A stretch of DNA of 64,000 bases. Origin: Phyllostachys edulis. Taxonomy: Eukaryota; Streptophyta; Magnoliopsida; Poales; Poaceae. The stretch is taken from NCBI GenBank assembly GCA_036346405.1, contig CM070551.1, forward strand, positions 59,042,488 through 59,106,487, read 5' to 3'. Shown one piece after another: positions 52,851 through 63,860 of this stretch; position 1 is the first letter of the stretch; each line of letters opens with the position of its first letter. Position numbers and translations under genes: made by a program. Below the pieces are notes generated by a model. It searched no databases and was not told where the DNA came from. It saw only the letters and a list, made by a program, of their open reading frames with translations.

Positions 52851-55800
52851 TGTGAGAACCCGGGGTATTTAACTCGTAATACTTAACCAACCAATTGGCC
52901 CTAGCATTACAAATCAAATATCCTGACTCTCGGCGCATATGTACTTCCCAGAATTGCAGTACACATGCCCCATACAAAAATTAAGCATCCATTCCATACA
53001 CAAGTCATTACAAACGTACAACTTGAAGGACATACAAGATCATATTACAAAAGTAGGGCCTACCGGCCAAATACCAAGGTAAATAACCAAAGTAGTAGCA
53101 GAAACATAAGCCATAAGATGGCGATAAACAAAAGCCAAACGGTTTGCCATTACCCACAAGGCAACCGACCGAGCCGCCAAGCTAGTTGTCTTGTACGAAG
53201 TCGGTCTCACAATAGTTAATCCCTTGGGGATCAACCTCCTCTGCAACAATTAATTAAGCAAAGCAAATGAGTACAAAAATGTACTCGCAAGACTTACATG
53301 TAGTGTAACATGCCTATACATAGCTACATGCAAGCTTATTTAAGTAGAGCAGGCTCTAGACTCATTTTTAGCATAAAGCAAGTTTTCATTTACAATAATG
53401 TAATAGATTTAAAGCAGTTTTACAATCTGTTTTTATTTGACAAAAACAGCGAGACAACAAGTAACAATAATAACAAGACAGCCTGGAAGTGGCTAACCCA
53501 ATATCCACCACAACAATAGCATGAATTCCCCATTCATACCACCACAACAAGTTTTAATTAAATGTTATAGTCTAGTTCTTGCACGACCTTACCAAGCATG
53601 TCCATAACCTAGGATGAGGCTATTCGAATAGTTTGAACCCTGTAGTGGTGTACCAATGTACCCACACGTCAGACTGCCTTTTCGCCAAGCTATTAGCACA
53701 CTTGCTTTGGTATGCCGGCATGGCTAAGTCCTACGAGACATTTCCAATGGATGATGCTAATTAAGAGCCGCAACCCAACAAAGAGAAAGACACATTAGCC
53801 AGCTCAAGCCGATTTGCTGATGTTCCCCTCCTATCACAAACATTTATTTTTTCAACCACCAACCAGCTCATAATTAACACCGCCCAAGGTACTTAGTCAA
53901 GAGAGGTCACATATCCCTCTCGCGTGGTTAGCACGCAAAAGCGCTTGGCTTAGTGACACAAGTAACTCGGTCCTTGGGGACTTAGGCACCATTCCATTCA
54001 CACCCAACAGATCACACCAACATCCATTGTGCCCAAGTCATGAAACAATCTTATTTTCAGTTTTCAGTTTTTGACTTTACAAAGTAACAAAGCACAAGGT
54101 GCTGAGCATAATGATAATAATAATTTTGTGTGATCATAGTTATCGACTAAGTCGATAACCGCCCAATTCTACCGGTAACTAAGCATTTCTAAGCATGACA
54201 CCGTAAAGACAATAAAAGAGCATAATTAAATCACCGGGCTCTAATTCACCAGCGATATTAATAATTTATGTTTTGTGGCAGGGGACAACAATTTAAGGGC
54301 AACCATGCAATAGGAATAGATACCTCTAATCAGGAAAATAAACTTTGACACAAAAGCATGCATACATACAATTTGTAAACAAAGTATTAGACTTGAAAGT
54401 AATGGGACATTTATGATCAAACTGCTTGCCTTGCTGAGGATTACTCTCTTGCTACAGAGGATCACTCTCGTACACAAAAGGATCGTCGGAACCTACCGAA
54501 AGAAGTCAAAAGCACAATAAGAACGAATAATACCGAAAAGACCCAAAAATTCAAATCATCCAAAAATCATGCAAAATTCACAGAAGGTATATCATGATTT
54601 TAAATGAATTTATCAAGAAAATCAATCGATTTGGATGTTCTATGCAAAAGTTATGACAGTTTGAAAGTTAGTTTTCCAGAAAATCCAATTTAATTGCTAC
54701 CGGTTACTGTTCATCCGATTTTAATTATTTAGTGAAATTTTGTAGGATAGTGGTGTATATAAGGATTAAAAAATTGGATATAGGATAAAATTATATGAAC
54801 AATCCAATTGGATTCATCCCATTTGGAGTTAAATGAATTACTTACGAATTTTTGACGTTAATTCAATTTCTAGTGTAAAAATAGTTCATTCCAGAAATTA
54901 ATTCCAATTTTGAAATTTTCTGGGGCAGTAACATGATTCAAACCTATTCTAAGTTAAAGTACATTAATAATGAAAACTAACAAAATTGGTTTCACTCGAA
55001 TTGGAGTTGATTTCGAATGAATTTATCCTAAGTATGTAGTAACGATTCCTAAACTGTATTTGCTTTATCAATAACCATCCAGTGACCTAGTGCTACTATT
55101 CCTGCTATCACAACCAAGGTCTATGGTTTGATGTGATTTAGACAATCATGTTCCAAACCTTAAGTCCTAATTAGTTTTACTTTTTTTTTAGATTAAGAGA
55201 CAAAGGTTAACTCAACATGATCTCTACTTAACTTGCCTATGCTCTAGATAAGGTTTTAGCTCACTATTAATTGGGTAATGCATTCCAAATCTTGCTTCCC
55301 ATAATTGTTAATCTTGTCTACTGGTATTCCCAACTGAGATTTGATTTCCTTTTTTCGATCATATATTTTATCCAAAGAAGTTTGCGGTAAAGAGTTACTA
55401 GTAAACACATTTTCTCACTTGAATCAATTATCCATTTGTTAATTACCCTTAAGCATGCAACAGTACAAAAATGCCATGCTTATGATGATGCAATATGCAT
55501 AAATAAATATCGGAACACGGTAATGCAATTTGACACTAAAATTTTACCGCCACGCGCGCTAGGCGTGCGACTACCACCGGCCATCGTTAACGTCGAACTC
55601 GTCCGTGTCCGCGTAGTCGTTGCCGAACCCGTCTGCGTCCCGCTTGGCCTCTCGTCCACATCCACGTCCGTGTGCCACTCCACGTCGTTGCATGCATGCA
55701 AGCCCGACTGTGCAGCGAGCATGCACCGTGCATCACCACGCCATCCTCCGTCGTGGCTCTCCCTCGGATCAGCCACCACGGACCGACGCCGTCGTTGTCC

Positions 55801-57638
55801 GCTACTGGGCAGCCACCTCGCCGCCATATTCGCCGCTCCGCCGGCCTTGCCTCCTCGCCTCGGCCACCTTCGCCTTGGCGTCGCACCACGCGCGAGTTCC
55901 GCCATGTTGCTGCTCTTGGCCGTCCGCGCAACACGCTGGGCCGAGCCTCGGCCGAGCCGCCTTGCTCGCTAGCCACTACTCACCACTACACACGCAAGCA
56001 CACCACCGAGCCACTGTAGCTGGTCACTCCTCCTCGACCGTGCCCCAGGTGGGCTGCCGCAGCTCCCACTTCTTCTTCTTGGCTGCAGCAAGCCAAAGAC
56101 AGCACTACCCTCTCCTTCTCCCAATTATTGAAAGCACTAAAACGGTCTTGCATGCAGGAACAAAACACAGAAATGGAAAGCTTGTGTGATGAGGATTGTG
56201 GCTGTATTACATGCATGAGAGGATTTGGGTTTCTTGGGAGGGATGGGAGGAGAGAAGGTAGAAGAAATGAACTACTACTAACGTTTGAGGAGAGCAAGTT
56301 GCTGGGGAGGAAGAAGTGGCGTGGACAGTGGATGGCAGTGGAGAGTGGGTGCTCGGCTGGGACAGCAAAAGAATGGATATGTAGGCTTTGGTTGTGAATA
56401 AACAAATAGAGATGGAGAATGTCACTAGATGTATGACTTTCGACTGGTTGTAATGTGGCTATCGGCTGGGGAGAGAGAATGACTTAGAGAAAAATCATGT
56501 GCTGCGGTTGTTGGGGAAAGCAATTGACAGAGAGCTAAAAGAAATAGGGGGAAATGGCAGAGGGGAGCACTCGGCTGGGGAGAGAATAGGCAGTGGTTTT
56601 TGCAACTTGGATAGAGCATGGCGTTGAGGTGATCGTGCTTGGTTGTAAAGGAAATAAACAACAACGAAAAGTAACAGTGATGATTCATCACTTCGGCTGG
56701 GAGGAAAAGAAATGGTCAGGGTGTTAAATAGTAGTGTATTTCTCCCTCATTTTTCCAACTCACTCGAATCACCTTGCATGCGGAACCGCTATAAAATGGA
56801 ATGCTTGTGCGATGACTAACGAACCATATAACATGCGTTGCATGATTTTTGGTTTTGGTTGTGATTATGAGGAGAGAAGTTGGGCAAAAGGAATGAACAT
56901 GCAGGTGTTTTATCTGCTACTTCTTTTGACCTTTTTGCGAATTCGCTCAAACTGCCATGCATGCGAAAATAAATTACAGAAATGGATTGGTTATGCGATG
57001 TGGATCGCGGTGGTATGACATGCATGACTTAGTTTTGAGTTGTTGGATGAGATTTGAAGGAGAGAAGCGAAAAGAATTAGTAGGGAAGGAAAAAGGGGAT
57101 GACCGGAAAAGAAGGGACACGCAGGCGTTTCACCCACGGTCGGTCAAACTGGAAAAGAGCGTCGATACTAATGCATGTATAATGACATGATTCTTGTGAT
57201 GCATGTGAAAACATAAAATCAAAATAATTAAATTTCTAATTGCATTTTTTTAAACAATTTGATTTAATATTGATTTTTATTACTTGATGTGAGAAAATTT
57301 GCAAACATGCATTAATTAATTTCTCAAATTATATTTAGAACAACTGTTGTGTTTAGATTTTTATTTATCAACTTTCATTTTCATTTGTTTTATTTACCTA
57401 TTAGGTTTGTATTTTAAATTTAATTTCAAAATTTAAAAAGCAGATTAATTGGGAACCAAATAACATCCAATAAATTCGAGAAAATCCAAACAAGCATAAC
57501 AGAGAATATAGAATCCAACTAAAACATTTACACAATGGAAACCTATTTGCTTCAACAAAAAGTTTTTAAAAAGTCAAAATTTCACAAATGCACCTTAAAT
57601 GCTTAACTAATCAAATTTAGGGATTTTGGGCTGTTACA
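52851..57638 (-). repeat. 5' LTR of LARD, full length (4,788 bp)
   Basis: The termini match the left LTR. It retains a segment (53293-55378) that the left LTR has lost. That segment includes CTATTCGAATAG (53620-53631) and the acidic peptide-like stretch (about 54407-54492) shared with LTR-B, -C and -D, so the long form is ancestral. The frame at 55436-55972 is the counterpart of 48144-48662 and is not a gene. Confidence 0.9.
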
Positions 57639-58880
57639 GCAATGAACCCTCCAAGAACAACCGTTGAGCTTTTTGATATGGCCGACAAGTATGCCACCAC
57701 TAGCGAAGCAATCGAGTGGTGTGAAGCCAATGATCGGAAAGACAAGATTCCCCAGCCCGGCCTGGACAAACCAGAGAAAAAGAATAAGAAGTCTCTCAAG
57801 AAGAAAAAGAACCGCAGACCCGCGACAAGGAGGTCCTAGCCATTCCTGATAAATTCATGAAGGGTAAGAAGGACTATGCCGGTCGAGGCAATACGAAAGC
57901 TCTGACCGAGGGGTTCCAGTAAAATAAGAAGTGGTGTCCACTTCACCAGCAGGCAGGGCATGATCTGGCACCTGTCGAGTCTGGCAAAAGAAACTGGAGG
58001 ATTATTATGCAAGTAAAGGACCATTTCCCGTAATACAGGAACCCGGAGAAACGAGCTCAAAAAAAGACAAGGATGGCGACGAAGAGATGGAGTACTAGGA
58101 TCCCCAACACACAGTCAACAAGATTTTTTGGAGGATCTTCTTCATACGAGTCCAAACGTCATCTGAAGGCCATGGAGCAGGAGGTCAACCTCGTCGAATC
58201 TCCGACCATTATCAAGCAATCAAAGTGGATGGACACGGTAATTTCCTTCAGCAAAGACGACTGCCCCATCCCTTCGACTCGACCAGGTAGGTTCCCTATT
58301 GTTGTTGAACCAACTATTAATAATTGTAGGGTTAATTGAGTCTTAGTAGATGGAGGTAGTTCTTTAAATATATTATTTGCAGGAGCTTTAGAAGAGATGC
58401 AGTCCCCATGTCAAAGGTGAAACCGTGAAATATGCTTTTCATGGCATAGTTCCCTGCTCCACCGCTAAATCGATAGGACAAGTTTCTACCTACACGCTCG
58501 AAGGCTCGATAACTTTCAATGTAAAAAATTCCGCTTGATGTGGTAAATTTTGAATCCGATACAACGGAATTCTTGGCTGACCGACATTAGCAAAGTTCTT
58601 GATAGCCACGCATTACGGTTATCAGAGTCTGAAAATGTCGGGGCCAAAGAGAGTCATCACTATTTGGGGAGATCAGAAAATGGTTTACGTATGTGATCGA
58701 AAATCCTTTGAACTGGTCGATGAACTTCCGACCAGAGAGGCTAATCCATCTACCATGCAAAGCAAACACTCGAGACCGAAGATGACACCGCCCTCTCGAC
58801 TGCACAAAGGAAGTACCACTCGACAAAGGCGCTTCTCCGGACAGCATCAAGTCGCCAAATGGGTCAGGAAATACTGACTC
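57639..58880 (+). pseudogene. Tat gag C-terminus and aspartic protease, broken
   Basis: Gag resumes after the LARD (MNPPRTTVELFDMADKYA) and turns into a Lys-rich stretch (KKNKKSLKKKKNRR) that ends in a stop at 57837. Further on, WCPLHQQAGHDLAPV (about 57930-57975) is a degenerate knuckle-like motif (C..H....H), in place of the usual CxxH...H...C. The protease motif VLVDGGSSLNILF lies at about 58340-58380 (usual form DGGSSxNIL), so the catalytic Asp is present. Stops at about 57920, 58033, 58337 and 58420 break the frame. Confidence 0.75.
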
Positions 58881-58965
58881 ATTTACCTGCAAGATTCTGG
58901 TCGGGGCAAGACTCGACCCCAAATAGGAAGAGTCGCTCATCTCCTTCCTCCGAGCGAATCAGGAC

Positions 58966-59640
58966 GTGTTTGCCTGGCAAGCGTCCAATATGCCTAGAGT
59001 CCCCCAGGAGGTGATCGAGCACAGGCTAGCTCTCCAGCCTGACAAAAAACCGATCAAGCAGAAGCTGCAATGTTTTGCACCCGATCGGAAGGAAGCAATC
59101 CAGTCGGAGATCGACAAACTCCTCAAGGCTGTGTTTATTCGTAAAGTCGACCACCCTCAGTGGCTTGCCAATCCTGTAATGGTTAGAAAAAATAATGGGA
59201 AATGGCGGATGTGTATCGGCTTTACAGACCTTAATAAAGCTTGTCCGAAGGATGATTTTCCCCTTCCACGCATTAACCAACTCGTTGACTCTACCTCTGG
59301 GTGTGAGTTACTAAGTTTTTTAGATGTGTATTCAGGGTACCACCAAATTAATATGTGTAAAGAGCATGAGGAGAAAACTTCCTTCATCACCCCATATGGC
59401 ACTTACTGCTATGTTAAGATGCCATTTGGTCTAAAAAACGCTGGTGCAACATTTCAAAGGTTGATGCAAAAAACCTTTAGTCCACAAATAGGTCGGAATC
59501 TAGAAGCTTACGTTGACGATCTGATCGTAAAGACCACCAACGCTGGCAACCACATCCCTGACTTACAAGAAACTTTCAACAACTTGAGAAGGCATAACCT
59601 CAAGTTGAATCCAGAAAAGTGTGTGTTCGAGTTTCGCTAG
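58966..59640 (+). CDS. pol: Tat/Gypsy reverse transcriptase, open fragment
   Basis: An uninterrupted 224-codon frame covers the Gypsy RT fingers and palm. Blocks in order: FAWQASNMP, VIEHRLAL, QWLANPVMVRKNNGKWRMC (residues about 64-82), DLNKACPKDDFPLPRI (88-103), FLDVYSGYHQI with the first catalytic Asp (about 118-128), MPFGLKNAGATFQRLM (about 152-167), and YVDDLIVK with the YVDD metal site (about 182-189). It ends at the HNLKLNPEKCVFE block with a stop at 59638-59640. It is the best preserved enzyme domain in the window, but it lacks intact neighbours and cannot act alone. Confidence 0.9.
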   Translation: MFAWQASNMPRVPQEVIEHRLALQPDKKPIKQKLQCFAPDRKEAIQSEIDKLLKAVFIRKVDHPQWLANPVMVRKNNGKWRMCIGFTDLNKACPKDDFPLPRINQLVDSTSGCELLSFLDVYSGYHQINMCKEHEEKTSFITPYGTYCYVKMPFGLKNAGATFQRLMQKTFSPQIGRNLEAYVDDLIVKTTNAGNHIPDLQETFNNLRRHNLKLNPEKCVFEFR

Positions 59641-60211
59641 AAAACCGCTTTCGGTTTCCTAGTCTCGCTAGAGGTATTGAAGCAAACCCAAGAAAAATAA
59701 CGCCATCGACTGATGCGCCTTCGACCACAAAGAAGGAAGTTCAAAAACTAACCAGTTGTATGGCAGCACTAAGTCGTTTCATAGCAAGGTTAGGGGAAAA
59801 AGGATTACCTTTCTTTAAACTTCTTCGAAAACATGGGAGTTTCGAGTGGACTAAAGAGGCAAACGATGCCTTTGAAAAACTTAAAAGTACCTTACGAAAA
59901 TACCCGGTCTTAGTCTCTCCGAGGTCGGGAGAAACATTGCTAATTTACGTGGCAAAGAACACCACAAACAAGAAGGTGTAATCGGTCGAGAAAGGGATAA
60001 CATTCAACCACCACTTATTACGTAAGTGAAGTCTTACATGGACCAAAGGAAAGATACCCACAGTACAAAAGTTGCTCTATGGTCTCCTTATGTCTTCAAG
60101 GAAGCTAAGGCACTACTTTCGTGCCCACAAAGTGGTCGCATCGACCGGATATCCCTTGGTCAAGTCCTGGAAACAGGAATCATCGTGACTAATAGCAAAA
60201 TGGGCGCTTGA
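59641..60211 (+). pseudogene. pol: Tat RT connection and first RNase H, degenerate
   Basis: After a frameshift the frame 59619-59981 reads LTSCMAALSRFIARLGEKGL, then FEWTKEANDAFEKLKSTL and YPVLVSP, the RT thumb/connection of Gypsy elements. RNase H starts with LLIYVAKN, where the first catalytic Asp is usually replaced in Tat elements. In another frame, with several breaks, blocks like VQKLLYGLLMSSRKLRHYF can be read near 60065-60125. No complete catalytic set is visible. Confidence 0.65.
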
Positions 60212-60341
60212 GCTAGGGTGTTTGATCTCCATTTTATTTCACTTAACAACAATAAAGTCCTGTGCAATAGCGTAATTCATTGTCAATGGACAAACCTCCG
60301 AACCCACCCAAGGGCCTCGAGTACTAACACCACGAGGAGGA

Positions 60342-60690
60342 CAATGTAATTTGACGGTTCCTTGATATTAAAAGGATCGGGGTGGAGTGATCTTGATATC
60401 CCTATCGCGAACACATCAAGTATGCCATCCAAGTTAATTTTTCTCGCCACAAATAATGTGGCGTAATATGAAGGTTTACTAGCAGGACTCGAGCAGCTCG
60501 CTCGCTCGGATTCACAGACATTAGTGAAAGGCGATTCTCAACTAGTAGCTAATCAAGTAGGAAAAGAGTATCAATGCTCGAGTACCAAGATGTCATCTTA
60601 TCTGGCGGAAGTACAGAAACTCGAAAAGCACTTCTTCGGTTTCTAGATCCAACATATTCCTAGAAAGGAAAACTTTCTGGTAGACCAGTT
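60342..60690 (+). pseudogene. Second, archaeal-type RNase H (aRNH) of Tat element, degenerate
   Basis: About 130 codons after the first RNase H the frame reads FDGSL...KGSGWS (60350-60390), then ATNNVA and YEGLLAGLEQLAR (60445-60500), and KGDSQLVANQVGKEYQC (60530-60575). It ends IPRKENFLVDQLARMA (60657-60704). The layout D...E...D...RxxN..D is that of the archaeal/plant-type RNase H. A second RNase H is a known feature of the Tat lineage. Stops at about 60348, 60470 and 60645 interrupt it; the one at 60470 replaces the residue before YEGL. Confidence 0.75.
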
Positions 60691-61950
60691 GGCACGGATG
60701 GCCTCCACGAGGTCGACCGTCCCGCCTAGTGTTTTTCTCGAGCAACTCGATTCACCCTCGGTAGTCGAGCCTTCCGAGAACATACATGATTCTTTACAGG
60801 ACGTACAAACTGATCAAAGAAACATGGATGCTCCAGAGGTCGTTGACGGTTGGCGCTGTCACGATCAAGGTAGAGACTGGATGACATCGATCTACAATTA
60901 TCTTCAGCATGACATAATTCTGGAAGATGATGTAGAGGCTGATCGATAGCACGAAAAAGCCAAATCATACACTTTAATCGAACGCATTTTGTATAAACGA
61001 GGATCTCATGGAGTGTTGATGAGATGCATATCTCAAACGGATGGCATTAAGTTGCTAACGAAATCCATGAAGGAGTCTCAGGAGCACATCATTCCTATAG
61101 AACTCGCCAAGAAAGCCTTCAGCAAGGATATTACTAGCCAACCGACCTTCATGATGCAAAAGAACTTGTGACGGCGCGATAATGTCGGTTTATAGCCGAT
61201 AAGTACATCACCAAAGACAAGCCTTACAAACAATTCATCTTTCTTGGCCTTTTGCAACCTAGGGATCGGACATTCGGGACCTTTCCCAAGAGCACCGGGC
61301 TTCAATTCCTTTTCATCATGATTGACACGCTTACAAAATGGATCGAGGTCGAGCCATTGTTAAAACAACAACCGAGGCCGAGAGATTCCTCATGAAAAAT
61401 GTGATCACACGATTTGGTGTACCCAACAGATAATCACAGATAATGGTGCCCGCTTCTAGCGCTTAATTCCAAGAATTGTACGATGAACTTGGTGTCAAAG
61501 TTTATTTTGCTTCTGTTGCTCATCCGCAGAGCAATGGAGCAGTTGAGCGGGCTAATGGTATCATTATGCAAGGGATCAAACGCCGAGTATTCGACCAGTT
61601 AATCAAACGGTCAGGAGTTTGGATTCAAGAACTCCCATCTATATTATGGGCCGTCCGAACCATGACCAGTCGTGCGGCTGGTGAAACACCATTCTTTTTG
61701 GTTTATGGTGCTGAAGCCATGCTTCCTCCAGAACTCAAAATTAGCTCTGCTCAAACTGATCGTTTTAACGAAAACGATCAGTATGAATGAAGACTCGACG
61801 ACGTCAATTTCCTTGAAGAACGACAAAACCAAGCCCTTGTACGATCAGTAGTCTATCAACAAGCCATGCGAAGGTACCATAATCATAAGGTGCAACCTCG
61901 CAGCCTGGCTGTAGGTGATTTGGTTCTTAGAAAAATTCAGAACTAAGCAA
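60691..61950 (+). pseudogene. pol: Tat integrase, broken
   Basis: A linker (60689-60949, acidic) leads to a region with WMTSIYNYLQ (about 60880) and ILYKRGSHGVLMRC (60985-61030), the lead-in to the integrase zinc-binding domain. The HHCC finger is degraded. In the core, GPFPRAPG is present near 61270. The frame then shifts to IMIDTLTKWIEVEP (about 61315-61355), ITDNGA (61433-61450, second Asp) and SNGAVERANGIIMQG (about 61530-61575, catalytic Glu). It continues through WAVRTMTSRAAGETPFFLVYG. The first Asp of the triad seems lost. A stop follows NENDQYE at 61788 and the end is at RKIQN (about 61945). Confidence 0.85.
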
Positions 61951-63111
61951 ATCGCAATAAACTTTCTCCCAAGTGGGAAGATCCTTACATCGTGGTCGGG
62001 TTACTGACTGTGTTCCGTTTAACTAGCTATGTCTGATGGGCAAATTTTGTCAAATTCTTGGAACATTGATCAATTGCGTAAGTTCTATGTTTAATTATTT
62101 TTACATTCTTTCAATTTCAATAAATTCATTTATTTATTAAGAAAAGTAACCTTGTTTATATATATATATACCTATACTCGTCGCTCATGATTGTTAATTT
62201 AAACTGGTTGGAGAAGACAATTTTCTCTCCGACATCCTTTCCAAGGATCTCTGTTACTCTATGGTAATGACTTCTATGTCATACGCTGTATTGATCCTAG
62301 TCGTGAGCATTTTTCTAAATGATTCCCACGCGCGACAACACTCTTTTCTTAAAGAAATATATGAGTAATCAGAGCATCATACAAATAACTTTATATACCG
62401 AATGATATACTTAAGATTATGAAGATTATATTTCATTATTTCAAGATTCTCGCTTCGCTCTTGTCTCAAGCTCTTCGGTCGGGACAAGGAAAGCCTCCTA
62501 GTCGAAGTCTCTCCTTTTTCGCACGTGGTTCTGCCCACCGGAAGGAGCTTCCTAGCGATGGTTCTTTTCTTACGATCCTCGCTACCAGTCGGATAGAGAG
62601 CTTGAACATGTTTCACGAAATATGTTATATGACTTCAGGTCTAAGCATTCCTTCCGACCAGACTTTGGGATAATAGATATAAACAAAGTTCACTTATAAT
62701 TTGTTGCATACATTTTTGCATTTCTTCTTATGTCAAATACAACAAGGTCTTTTTTTCTGACCATATACAATTTTTGAATGGTATTTTGATTATGACAAGC
62801 AAGGATCTATAACTAGTCGAAATCATACGCTAGTTCCTACTATAGTGATTTCCTAGTATTACAACGATCAGTTTTGTCTTAACATCAGCACGTACCTTCA
62901 AAAAATGGTTTCGACTTTCATTCTCTTTCTTGGCTACCTGCTTGTATAGTAAAGTTTTTCTACTATGAAGTAGTCGGGGGCTAGGAAGTATATAAGAATT
63001 TTAAAAAGTCAACAGGATAAACAAAAGCATTGTTAACGATATAAAAGGTAAGTTTTATACATATTCAATATTTTTACATTTGTAGGGACCTACTCTAGAA
63101 ATATTTCCAGA
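61951..63111. other. Tat 3' region between integrase and antisense gene
   Basis: AT-rich DNA with a (TA)n tract (62157-62170). Scattered phrases such as AGTCGGGGGCTAGG (62972) resemble Tat 3' non-coding sequence. No frame is supported on either strand. Confidence 0.5.
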
Positions 63112-63860
63112 CTAGTTACTGCTTGATGGAGATCCGACCTCCATCTCCTCCACAACTTTGTCTCCGAGTGGCCTGAGTTCTTCGATGAATTTGCTTGCCT
63201 CGACAGGTAGGCAGTTGAAGCCATCCTCAACAACTTGGAGATTAATGGAGGGATCGGAAACCTTTAGTTTTGTGAAAGCAAAACTAACTCCACTAGCAAC
63301 GCCTGCTTTCATGGTTTGGGCATACTTCTTCCAAGTAGTCTTGAGCAGATTTTTAAGATCCTCTAGAAGTTAACCCAAGTAGTTCATTTTCTCTATTGGA
63401 TCTCTTAAAGTAGGCCGACTTGATCCTGATCCCATATCAAAGATCATCTTGTTCAAAAATAGAATCTTTTCATCAATACTTTGCACAAGAGCCGCCTCCT
63501 TATCCTGCTCAAATTTTAGAGTCTTCTCTGCTCTGTCTAGCATTTCCATTTGCTCTACAAGAGTAAAACAATTGATAAACACAAACATAAATTGAAGGAA
63601 GATAATAAGTCAAGTTTATGACATATTACCTTCGATTCTTTTGTTAAGTGTTTCATTGCTGGTCGTCGCTTCGGCGATCGACCAGTCCTTAGCTTTAATT
63701 TCTTCTTCAAGCAGAGCTGTCCTGGCTTTCTCAGCCATGACCGTTGGCCTTGACACCTGCTCGGGGGCTTCTCTGACCACTTTATCCTCAGGAACTCTGT
63801 CCTGGGAAGTGGTCTGGTCATGAACCTCCACGAGTGCCTGGTCCTCAGGAGGAGTCCAGC
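63112..63860 (-). CDS. Antisense accessory gene of Tat element, two visible exons, one in-frame stop
   Basis: Minus-strand exon 63860-63630 begins after an acceptor TTTCAG (63861-63866). It reads GWTPPEDQALVE, TVMAEKARTALLEEEIKAKD and NETLNKRIE. A 75 bp intron (63555-63629, donor GTAATA, acceptor TTGTAG) joins in phase to exon 63554-63112 (QMEMLDRAEKTLKFEQDKEA and onward). One TAA stop occurs near 63370; the same frame then runs on through KLKVSDPSINLQVVEDGFNC to EVGSPSSSN and a stop at 63112. The product would be a helical, coiled-coil-rich protein. Antisense frames downstream of pol are known in Tat elements but their function is not. The 5' exon(s) lie upstream, possibly outside the window. 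Confidence 0.65.

Larger units (their letters stand above)
47645..57638 (-). mobile_element. Non-autonomous LTR retrotransposon (LARD-like), 9,994 bp, perfect 5 bp TSD
   Basis: The element is flanked by GCAAT (47640-47644 and 57639-57643). Its 5' LTR is at the right (52851-57638), with a tRNA-Met PBS at 52834-52845. Its 3' LTR is at the left (47645-50353), with a polypurine tract at 50358-50372. The internal region has no gag or pol. Long LTRs with a non-coding interior fit large retrotransposon derivatives (LARDs). The PPT context on the minus strand (CGGGACGAGATTCTGTTTAA, then GGGGGGTAGG) and the LTR start TGTAACAGCCC resemble Tekay/Del chromoviruses, a likely helper lineage (inference). 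The LTRs look about 95% identical in aligned parts, so insertion is fairly young. Confidence 0.9.
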
